Origin: Candidatus Zixiibacteriota bacterium
GTDB lineage: Bacteria > Zixibacteria > MSB-5A5 > JAABVY01
Length of the DNA: 7,540 nt
NCBI GenBank assembly: GCA_011777135.1
Contig: JAABVY010000143.1
Location: 1 to 7,540 of the forward strand
Direction of reading: 5' to 3'
Below the pieces are notes generated by a model that searched no databases, was not told the origin of the DNA, and saw only the letters and a list, made by a program, of their open reading frames with translations. Both the position numbers and the translations under genes were made by a program. This document shows positions 1-6,388 of this stretch, in pieces (within the stretch, counting starts at the first letter, position 1; the number at the start of each line of letters is the position of its first letter).

Positions 1-1966
1 TAAATTTCCCATCATAAAATATCTTTACACCGTAATCGGTCCCGACCCAGAGACGGCCATCTGAATCGTAAGTCAGGACATTAATCTTGTGAGTCAGGGA
101 GTAAGTGAACGGTAGCTTTATTTTCTGACCAGGTTCAGGAATATCAGACTCCAGTCCATTCATCATCTTAATCTGATAGACGGCATTGACCAAAGAATTC
201 TGATCGGAATAGCCGATAAAGTCGCGCACAATTTTCTGGATGGTATCATTGACTGAAGCCTCATAGATAAAATAGTCTGTCCATTCCGAACCGTTATACC
301 TGAAGAGATTGTTCTCTGAAACCGCCCAGACTCTATTCCTGGAATCGGCGTGGACCAGGTAGAGATCGGTATCATTGATTCCCTGTTCCTCTCCAAAAGC
401 CTGCCATGATCCGCGTTCATATAACGCCAATCCAACCGGAGTCGCCACCCACAGTGATTGATCATCAGGAGATGACAGGGATGTTATCGTGTTCGCGGGA
501 AGTCCGCTCTCTTTGGTAAATCTCCGCCATCCCTTTTCCTTCGTATCATATCGGTAAAGGCCGTTGTCAGTTCCAACCCAGAGAAATCGTCCCATACCTG
601 CGAGTGTTGTCGGTTCTGATTCCAGGGCAAGGCTGAAGGGAATAATTATCTTATCTGGCAGACGGCGATGGTCCACTCGGGCGGCATGAAATGCCAGGCG
701 GTCGATGGTCTGCATGCTCAGCTCTTCCATCTCGAGTGCGGCCTCGGCCTGATTGATGAATTCATTCAGTTTTTCCTGGTCAAGTGTCAGGTTAAGCCAG
801 GCGGTCTTCATAAATTCGAGGGACTCTATAAGATTGTCAGCGCCCTCCTCGGGAAGCCTGGCCTCCAGGCGTTCCACCAGACCGCTCAGGCGCTTCCAGG
901 AAACATCGGTGTTTATCTCTACCAGAGCCAGCTTCTTGTCTTCAATATCAGTACCTTCCTCAAGAGAAAGCTTCTGGTAAATAACCTCTTCCAGGGTGGC
1001 TCCGCGCCTGGGATTGAAGGTCATACCCTCGAACCAATCCTGACCATTAAAATGCAGGAGACCCTGGCTGGAGAGAGCCCAGATGTCATATTTACGGTAA
1101 TTGGCCTCGGGCAATCCATTCTCGACCAGCGTCACAGTTGCCAGGCTCTTGCTCCAGGGCGAGGCATAATCTTTCCAGAGGGATAAAAGCAAGCTGTATG
1201 GGATCTTGACTGATTCGGCACGCTGGGGCTGCCCGGCCTTGTCGACCACGAGCATGATCTCACCATACTCCTTCTCAGTTATTTCACCATCTTCCAGGGC
1301 AAAAGTAATCTTCTCATCCAGGAAGCGGATCGATTCCTCTTTTACCTTGAGCTCCTGCCAGTCTGCCACCAGTCTCTCGAAGTAATCGTTTATCTCGGCT
1401 TCCTTTTTATCGCTGTCAAAATAATCGATCAACCTTTTTCTCTGCCTGTTGAACTCCTTGAATGAGACGCCCGTATTCTCTTCCGCGACCGCTCTCACGG
1501 CAAGTTTATACAGGTCGCGCTCGGAGGTATTTACATTGGAGATCACATAGTAGAGAATTGATTCATCCCGATCGACACTGAAGACCTGGTAGGAGACTTC
1601 TCCCTGGTCGGCCTCCCGGAAGACTCCGTCGGGACGAAAGGCGAAATTCTTGTAGATTTCCGCTTCACCCTTCTGCAGTTCTCCCTTCAGGATCTTGAGC
1701 GCCAGATCGGAGATATGAGGATTGTAGTCAACCTTGAATGTATGATACTCGCTGGCCAGCGGATACATACCCAGGCCTGCGGGATTCCAGTGAGTGGTTG
1801 TAGCATCATCGGCAACAGCGACGAAAGCCTCACCCATACCAGCGGCGCGGGCGCCGGCGGCAATCCTCAGAAATAGAACAGCGGCATCAGACACACCGGC
1901 CTTTAGCTGCGCGGTAGCAGATAGTAAAATTGTCAAAGCCACCAGAATGATGAGGTATTTCTTCAT
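1..1966 (-). CDS. Secreted protein with PorV/PorQ-like N-terminal signature and PorZ-like propeller blades (3' end off window)
   Basis: The reading frame is open from the ATG at 1966 to the left edge, with 655 residues visible and no stop. Residues 1-23 form a Sec signal peptide (MKKYLIILVALTILLSA..., cleavage probably near AQLKA-G). Residues 32-65 hold the conserved PorV/PorQ (UPF0164-like) signature, with the core GARAAGMGEAFVAVADDAT followed by HWNPAGLG. The usual outer-membrane barrel strands do not follow. Instead there are long charged helical stretches (about 165-245 and 320-435) and aromatic-rich 'LWVGTDNGLYRYD' propeller blades near 293-312, 461-482, 504-523, 545-563 and 638-655. Such blades occur in periplasmic sensor domains and in PorZ of the type IX attachment complex. 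The gene follows porU after 18 bases behind a strong ribosome binding site, so it is probably cotranscribed with it. I infer a role at the outer membrane in anchoring or processing T9SS cargo. Whether a barrel lies past the edge is unknown. Domain recognition is good; the function is inference. Confidence 0.85.
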   Translation of the reverse strand, partial: MKKYLIILVALTILLSATAQLKAGVSDAAVLFLRIAAGARAAGMGEAFVAVADDATTTHWNPAGLGMYPLASEYHTFKVDYNPHISDLALKILKGELQKGEAEIYKNFAFRPDGVFREADQGEVSYQVFSVDRDESILYYVISNVNTSERDLYKLAVRAVAEENTGVSFKEFNRQRKRLIDYFDSDKKEAEINDYFERLVADWQELKVKEESIRFLDEKITFALEDGEITEKEYGEIMLVVDKAGQPQRAESVKIPYSLLLSLWKDYASPWSKSLATVTLVENGLPEANYRKYDIWALSSQGLLHFNGQDWFEGMTFNPRRGATLEEVIYQKLSLEEGTDIEDKKLALVEINTDVSWKRLSGLVERLEARLPEEGADNLIESLEFMKTAWLNLTLDQEKLNEFINQAEAALEMEELSMQTIDRLAFHAARVDHRRLPDKIIIPFSLALESEPTTLAGMGRFLWVGTDNGLYRYDTKEKGWRRFTKESGLPANTITSLSSPDDQSLWVATPVGLALYERGSWQAFGEEQGINDTDLYLVHADSRNRVWAVSENNLFRYNGSEWTDYFIYEASVNDTIQKIVRDFIGYSDQNSLVNAVYQIKMMNGLESDIPEPGQKIKLPFTYSLTHKINVLTYDSDGRLWVGTDYGVKIFYDGKF

Positions 1967-1972
1967 TTTATT

Positions 1973-1977
1973 CCTCC
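1973..1977 (-). promoter_or_regulatory. Shine-Dalgarno site of the PorV-like/propeller gene
   Basis: On the minus strand GGAGG is followed by six bases (AATAAA) and then the ATG at 1966. This fixes the start and puts the signal peptide at the N-terminus. The site lies entirely in the 18-base gap after the porU stop codon, as expected for an operon in which the second gene has its own translation initiation. It is the only strong Shine-Dalgarno site seen in the window. Confidence 0.85.
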
Positions 1978-1984
1978 GGTATTT

Positions 1985-4900
1985 CTATTTAAGAATTACA
2001 AGCTTTCCGAATTTCTCTAAACTTATATTATCGGCCATGCTTTCGGCCGTTCTTATTGATAGTTTATAAATATATACTCCATTAGCCAATTTATCACCCA
2101 AATTATCCCGGCCGTCCCACAGGGAAGAAAGATTCTCGCCTTCCCGCCCCGGTAAGTTCCTGAGTGTGTGAATCTTGCGGCCGTTCAAGGTGAATATGTC
2201 GATACTTACCTCCGAAGCATCGGAAGAAAGTTCATAATAGAACTGCGTTTCATCCGAAAACGGATTAGGAACATTATATAGTTCAGCTATCTCCGGCGCC
2301 TCGGCAGAGCCGATGGCAATATTGTACTCGGCCAGTGACGAATTGTTGGCCGAATCCCAGGCCTTTATCTTCAATGTATAATTTCCATCCTCAACTTCGG
2401 GAAGCGTCAGTTCCGCTTCACCATTTTGATACGAACCCGGATAATAAATAAATTTGTCTGTCAAATCAAAAGTATAAAATGGATCGTCATCCAGATTCAA
2501 TTCAAATTTATGTCCCACCTCGCCGGAGAGATTGATTCCGGAGCTGTCGAAAAGTTCAATCCTCAGCCTGCTCTGCTGCGGGACCACCACACCGTCCGCC
2601 AGCGGTTCATCGCCCATAAAGGTCTTTATCTCCGGGGCAATCGAATCCGTGATTTCGGAAACTGTGCCCGAGACCCTGATAGAATCGAGCGAGCCCGAGG
2701 CGCTCACATTCTGAACGGCAGACTCGGCATAGGCGGAAATCCTGGCATCCTCGCCGCCGTAGGAGATATCCTTGGGCACCACAAACTGGAGGCTGAACCT
2801 TCCGCCCGCGACATCCGTCTGTCCCCTGAAAATACGTGCCCCGGGCATGGTATAGTCCAGATCATAAACAGTGCTTCCGGCAACAATACGATATGTTTTC
2901 TCCTGCTGATTGTCAAATACCGCGACTGTGACACTACCGGAAAAATCGGTCAGGAGATTACTGTCCAGGTCCTGTACTTCCCCCTCAACTGTAACCAGGT
3001 TCAATGCTGCCAGAGAATCCAATTCTTCGTTGTTAAAAACGATCCTGTACTCAGGCGTCGCCATTTTCATCACCGGATCACCGAACATGATAAATTTTTT
3101 GTCGTTCTCGCTCGGCATCGAGGTTTGCTGCCTCAGGAATTTGGCCACATAGACCGCCTCGGCCAGCGAGAAATCCTGATCCGAGAAGAGCACCTCAAAG
3201 AGCTTGTAATTGAAATCAGCATTGGGCCCGCTGTAAACCAGGCGTGTGGTAGCCACGGAGGCGATAGCTCCGCCGTCATTATAGCGGAAAAAGATCTCCG
3301 CCATCCCCTCATCATAGGGACTGTCGAATTCACCTATCGAACAGGAGGCGGCAATTACCACAGTAAGCTGATCCTCATTGTGCAGTGAAGGGATGTCCTC
3401 ATTGCGGAAAATGCGCTCATCGGTCCAGAGACGAGGATTCCCATGCCCCACGAAATTGACCAGCAGAGTGCCATTATTAATCGATTCTATCAATTGCCGT
3501 TTCGCACCGGGCTTCTCGCCTTTGGAGTCAAGCTCATATTCTATCAGATAAATCTTTTTCTTGTCAAACCTGTCGGGCGAATAGAGATTGGCAAGGTTCT
3601 CAGCTTGATGTGTATGGTCAGGCTCCTTATACGGCACGCCGGGTTTGTTCTCATCATCAGCCACAAAAGTCAATCTGTTTTGCCAGCTGCCCAGATTTGT
3701 GCCCTGTTCGTAGAGGGCCAGTTTGGCAATGAAGTTGGTGACCTCGGCAGCGTTCCTGACAGGCCAGCGCCCGACAATCATATCCGGTCCGCTGTCGGCA
3801 GGATAGCTTGAATCCGAGTCCAGCCAGCCGCCATTGTCGAACAATATATAATTCTCATCAGATACTGTCTGGTCGCCCTCAACCACAAAAGGCGGGATGA
3901 GATTCTCTTTATCGCTGCCGGTGTAGCCCATATAATCGTAGATTCCATCCCCTCCCAGAACCACGAATGAGGGTGACGGTTCGGGCCAGTGTTCGAAGGC
4001 ATGATGGAGAAAGTCCCTGATTGCAACAGGATCGAACATGCCTCCTGAAAATTGAGCGTAGACATCCTCCACCGAAGCGAGATAAACAGAATACCCGTCA
4101 GTCTCGCGCAGCGTTCGATAGGCACCGAATGCGGGCAGGAATTCCTCCGGAGTGATTACTATCAGATCATAACTCTGACCGGGATCAATCAGATTATCTA
4201 CTGTTACCGGCTGCACATTTGCAGGACTGCCGAGCGAGGTTTCCTCTGCCAGCGCGAATCTATGAAAGCCCGAATCAGACTGATTATACTCAAAGGTCAG
4301 CATCCTGGAAGACGCTTCCTTGACCGCACCTACCAGGCGCTTCTGGTTGAAAATATCTGTGGCATCGCAGATAACATATGTGCTGTCAGCGGTTATGGCG
4401 TTTACATTGTAGTGATAAACGCCCGGTACTGTCTGACCATAGAATGTGAATGTTCCTCCGCGGTAGCGCAGCTGCCTCCTGTATTCCAATTCCAAAAAGT
4501 CCAGGACATGATCGCCTCGAATATTATTATTGATGGTTATCATAAGTGAATTCAGCCCACTTGAAAATCCGTCACTCCAGAATGTACCTCTAGTCACATA
4601 AGGACCGTCAATTACAAGGGAGTCGTACGGCTGAAAACCATTGATTTCCACAGTGGGTGATCGTCCGGCGACCTGTATATCCAAGCGGCTCGGCTCCCCA
4701 GACCCGGTCAGGTCCTCGACGTTTATGAATTGCTCGAAGCTGTTGCCTTCGCGCCAGTACCATGTATAGAAATCAAAGATTGTACCATTTATGTCGAGCA
4801 GGAAATTATTTTGTTCGTACCTTTTCTTTTCATCAAAGCCATATATGCCCTGCCCGGAGCTTCTCGGGGTAACGATTACCGAATCCATGCGGAGCGGATC

Positions 4901-5938
4901 GGACTCGCCACCCGGCCCGAGTGACATGAAAACTGTTCCATAGGGGGTGTAATGATTATGTGTATATTCTAACTCCGTGGTGGCAGTATCGTAGTAATAA
5001 TAATTGGCTGAGGGAAGATAGAATGCAATATAATCCTCCGGATCAAAACTGGCATCAGCCTCACCTTTAACATAAATGGCAATTTCGCTGAGCTGTGGAT
5101 AGGGCCCGCCGATCTCAACATTCAGCGGTTTCCCACCGCCCCAGAAAACACGAAACAGCCGCGGATCGAGAGAGTTGACATCAATTCCGGCAGAGCTCAG
5201 ATCTTCCGGTGTGATCCTTTGAATTCCTGTCAGGCCGAAATCCAATTTTACCCAATTCTGATATTTCTCGAATACATTTTCTCTGGCCTGAAGTGCTATA
5301 CTTTCAGATCGAGATATTTCTCTCCAGTTACGTGCCTGCTCATAATTGAAGAGCAAGCCTGAAAGAAGGTTTTCGAATGCTCCCTCATCGGAATATCCGG
5401 GTGATTTATTAAGCGCACGTTCTGAAGTATTGAAAAGTACTCTGACAGTCATTTCGAGCAGGAGCCTGCCTCTGTCATTTTCGATTATGAGAGGATAAAT
5501 ATTTAATGACTGTGTGTTTTGTGAGCGGATTTTAGCCTGCGGTTTTAATTCCACTGGATCAGTTATGAAGCCTTTATTCTCTGGATTGGCATATTCGACT
5601 GAAAACGGCCCGGACCATTGGGCGGAGACAATCTGATAATCAAACTGCGCATCAAATGGTGTGCCCAGCACTATTGTCTTCACGGGTAATGGCGCGGATT
5701 GCTCTGCCGGGAGGTTCTCACAGCCTTTAATATGCAGTATTTTCGTCCGGTTCACACCATCATAAGACCAGACTGTATCGCCGGGAGTGTACTTGAACAC
5801 AAGTTCGTTACCGCTCTGACTGAGAATCTCGATGTCAGCATAGATTCCAGCTGACGCGGAAACGGTTCCAGCGCTCAATATGAGTATGACCGCAAGGCTG
5901 GAAATTATGGTGCTAAGGTTAGCAATTCCTTTTATCAT
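1985..5938 (-). CDS. porU: Type IX secretion system sortase PorU (gingipain-fold peptidase C25 family)
   Basis: This encodes 1317 residues from the ATG at 5938. In known systems PorU is a surface-exposed cysteine transpeptidase that removes the C-terminal signal of T9SS cargo and joins the cargo to lipopolysaccharide. Residues 1-30 are a Sec signal peptide. An N-terminal PorU-type beta region (to about 585) includes HNHYTPYGTVFMSLG (327-341). The C25 domain (about 588-960) carries NFVGHGN with the presumed catalytic His832 and AASCSIGEFD with Cys866, followed by the family segments SVATTRLVYSGPNADFN and FIMFGDPVMKMA. An Ig-like region (about 970-1210) has the PorU motifs LVTVEGEVQD, FVVPKDISYG and DSSGIN. 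The end (1218-1317) is a FlgD-like domain (NVPNPF, WDGRDNLGDKLANGVYIYKL) finishing in KLVILK. The start was chosen because the signal peptide begins there; a TTG 28 codons upstream extends the frame but has no good ribosome binding site. The Shine-Dalgarno site at 5938 is also weak (AGGG). Confidence 0.93.
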   Translation of the reverse strand: MIKGIANLSTIISSLAVILILSAGTVSASAGIYADIEILSQSGNELVFKYTPGDTVWSYDGVNRTKILHIKGCENLPAEQSAPLPVKTIVLGTPFDAQFDYQIVSAQWSGPFSVEYANPENKGFITDPVELKPQAKIRSQNTQSLNIYPLIIENDRGRLLLEMTVRVLFNTSERALNKSPGYSDEGAFENLLSGLLFNYEQARNWREISRSESIALQARENVFEKYQNWVKLDFGLTGIQRITPEDLSSAGIDVNSLDPRLFRVFWGGGKPLNVEIGGPYPQLSEIAIYVKGEADASFDPEDYIAFYLPSANYYYYDTATTELEYTHNHYTPYGTVFMSLGPGGESDPLRMDSVIVTPRSSGQGIYGFDEKKRYEQNNFLLDINGTIFDFYTWYWREGNSFEQFINVEDLTGSGEPSRLDIQVAGRSPTVEINGFQPYDSLVIDGPYVTRGTFWSDGFSSGLNSLMITINNNIRGDHVLDFLELEYRRQLRYRGGTFTFYGQTVPGVYHYNVNAITADSTYVICDATDIFNQKRLVGAVKEASSRMLTFEYNQSDSGFHRFALAEETSLGSPANVQPVTVDNLIDPGQSYDLIVITPEEFLPAFGAYRTLRETDGYSVYLASVEDVYAQFSGGMFDPVAIRDFLHHAFEHWPEPSPSFVVLGGDGIYDYMGYTGSDKENLIPPFVVEGDQTVSDENYILFDNGGWLDSDSSYPADSGPDMIVGRWPVRNAAEVTNFIAKLALYEQGTNLGSWQNRLTFVADDENKPGVPYKEPDHTHQAENLANLYSPDRFDKKKIYLIEYELDSKGEKPGAKRQLIESINNGTLLVNFVGHGNPRLWTDERIFRNEDIPSLHNEDQLTVVIAASCSIGEFDSPYDEGMAEIFFRYNDGGAIASVATTRLVYSGPNADFNYKLFEVLFSDQDFSLAEAVYVAKFLRQQTSMPSENDKKFIMFGDPVMKMATPEYRIVFNNEELDSLAALNLVTVEGEVQDLDSNLLTDFSGSVTVAVFDNQQEKTYRIVAGSTVYDLDYTMPGARIFRGQTDVAGGRFSLQFVVPKDISYGGEDARISAYAESAVQNVSASGSLDSIRVSGTVSEITDSIAPEIKTFMGDEPLADGVVVPQQSRLRIELFDSSGINLSGEVGHKFELNLDDDPFYTFDLTDKFIYYPGSYQNGEAELTLPEVEDGNYTLKIKAWDSANNSSLAEYNIAIGSAEAPEIAELYNVPNPFSDETQFYYELSSDASEVSIDIFTLNGRKIHTLRNLPGREGENLSSLWDGRDNLGDKLANGVYIYKLSIRTAESMADNISLEKFGKLVILK

Positions 5939-5948
5939 TGGCCCTGGG

Positions 5949-5984
5949 AAAAAAGGATACAAAAAAGCCGGAAATTTGCTATCC
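5949..5984 (-). terminator. Alternative hairpin II overlapping terminator I
   Basis: On the minus strand GGATA-G-CAAA (5984-5975, with one bulged G) pairs with TTTGTATCC (5963-5955) to give nine base pairs, followed by a second run of six T residues (5954-5949). Its 5' arm reuses bases from the stem and loop of hairpin I, and its 3' arm uses three bases of the first U tract, so only one of the two can form at a time. It is AT-rich and weaker than hairpin I. It could be an anti-terminator, a backup terminator or chance. Confidence 0.35.
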
Positions 5985-5987
5985 GGC
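5961..5987 (-). terminator. Intrinsic terminator hairpin I in the porU leader
   Basis: On the minus strand GCCGGA (5987-5982) pairs perfectly with TCCGGC (5972-5967) around a nine-base loop, and six T residues (5966-5961) follow at once. The form is that of a rho-independent terminator. It sits 23 bases before the porU ATG and downstream of the predicted promoter, so it could stop transcription before the gene. The stem is short but GC-rich. Confidence 0.6.
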
Positions 5988-5995
5988 CGCCGGCC

Positions 5996-6084
5996 GTATA
6001 GATCGTTAAAAGGGTATTTCAAAACTCGCGACTAATCCTTCTAAAATTCAAAATTAGTTGAACCCTTTAACGATTATTCTATAC
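5996..6084 (-). repeat. Long imperfect inverted repeat in the porU leader
   Basis: The left arm (5996-6015, gtatagatcgttaaaagggt) is complementary to the right arm (6062-6084). The pairs fall in three blocks: six (GTATAG/CTATAC), nine (ATCGTTAAA/TTTAACGAT) and four (GGGT/ACCC), separated by a short bulge on each side. The arms enclose 46 bases that contain the inner hairpin ACTAAT (6031-6036) / ATTAGT (6053-6058). Nineteen paired bases exceed what I would expect by chance in so short a region. As RNA it would be a long stem at the heart of the leader; as DNA it could also bind a dimeric regulator. Confidence 0.7.
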
Positions 6085-6112
6085 GACTCCTCTCCTTCAA
6101 AATCTGAGTGGG

Positions 6113-6141
6113 AATTTATTGGATAACTCCCGAATTGTCAA
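6113..6141 (-). promoter_or_regulatory. Sigma-70-type promoter of the porU operon
   Basis: On the minus strand a perfect -35 TTGACA (6141-6136) is followed by a 17-base spacer and the -10 hexamer TAAATT (6118-6113), which matches TATAAT at four of six positions. The expected transcription start is near 6106-6105. The promoter lies about 170 bases upstream of the porU ATG and leaves room for the structured leader. The spacer contains CGGGAGTT, one half of a spaced inverted repeat, so a repressor or activator could act here. Confidence 0.55.
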
Positions 6142-6184
6142 GAAGTTTTAGTTACTGTTTAAAACCCTAAAACCTCCGGGAGTT
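6125..6184. repeat. Nested inverted repeats overlapping the porU promoter
   Basis: The outer pair is AACTCCCG (6125-6132) with CGGGAGTT (6177-6184), a perfect eight-base match. The inner pair is GTTTTAG (6145-6151) with CTAAAAC (6167-6173), a perfect seven-base match. One outer arm lies in the spacer between the -35 and -10 hexamers, and the -35 hexamer lies between the outer and inner arms. The outer half-sites are 52 bases apart centre to centre, close to five helical turns. This could be a pair of operator half-sites, or an RNA fold if transcription reads in from the upstream gene. Confidence 0.45.
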
Positions 6185-6388
6185 CCCAATTTATACGCAT
6201 TTACAGCATTTTAACATTGCAATAAAGAGGCCAAAAATTGAGCTTTCACGCTTTTATAGAGATATCCTTATATAATATAACATGTTAGGGCATTATAGCG
6301 GGCATCCTGCCGGATACGTTTTGGCCGTTGATCCTGATGAAATCTGCACATCCTGTAATAATCTGTGCAGAGTTCTAACAATTGAGCG
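6185..6388. other. Intergenic region without a recognisable gene; one possible terminator hairpin
   Basis: No convincing coding frame on either strand covers this stretch between the PhaR-like gene and the porU promoter region. It is AT-rich around 6255-6285 (cttatataatataacatg), with TATAAT-like words on both strands but no matching -35 boxes. The one clear structure is TCTGCACA (6343-6350) with TGTGCAGA (6364-6371), a perfect eight-pair stem with a 13-base loop beginning 18 bases after the PhaR-like stop codon. Only three T residues follow it on the minus strand, so it is at best a weak terminator or a 3'-end stabilising hairpin. Confidence 0.45.

Larger units (their letters stand above)
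5939..6106 (-). promoter_or_regulatory. Structured porU leader: candidate cis-regulatory RNA (attenuator or riboswitch)
   Basis: Transcription from the promoter at 6141-6113 should begin near 6106-6105, giving an untranslated leader of about 165 nt. In RNA order it contains a GGAGAGGAG purine stretch, the 5' arm of a long imperfect stem (6084-6062), a six-pair hairpin (6058-6053 with 6036-6031), the 3' arm of the long stem (6015-5996), a GC-rich GGCCGGCGGCCGG segment, and two overlapping hairpins each followed by six U residues. A receptor-like fold followed by an intrinsic terminator ahead of the start codon is the layout of a transcription attenuator or riboswitch. I do not recognise conserved bases of any known riboswitch class. 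The structures are seen in the sequence; the regulatory role is inference. Confidence 0.55.

Noticed and set aside
163..465. Minus-strand 100-codon frame
   Set aside because: It overlaps the propeller coding frame out of phase. Its product is rich in Arg, Ser, Ile and Met without domain features, whereas the main frame encodes clear blades.
668..1186. Plus-strand open frame of 172 codons
   Set aside because: It is antisense to the propeller protein, has no domain or ribosome binding site, and the minus-strand reading gives coherent helices and propeller blades.
2426..3388. Plus-strand open frame of 320 codons
   Set aside because: It lies wholly inside porU on the opposite strand. Its product has no recognisable domain and an odd composition, while the minus-strand frame shows clear PorU motifs including the catalytic Cys.
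5939..6106. Known riboswitch classes (cyclic di-GMP, SAM, TPP, cobalamin, ZTP, fluoride)
   Set aside because: I could not find the conserved core bases of any of these in the leader by eye, so I call it only an unclassified structured leader.
6271..6297. TATAAT-like words on both strands as extra promoters
   Set aside because: TATAAT occurs at 6271-6276 (plus) and 6297-6292 (minus), but no acceptable -35 hexamer lies at 16-18 bases. AT-rich intergenic DNA gives such words by chance, and no plus-strand gene follows.
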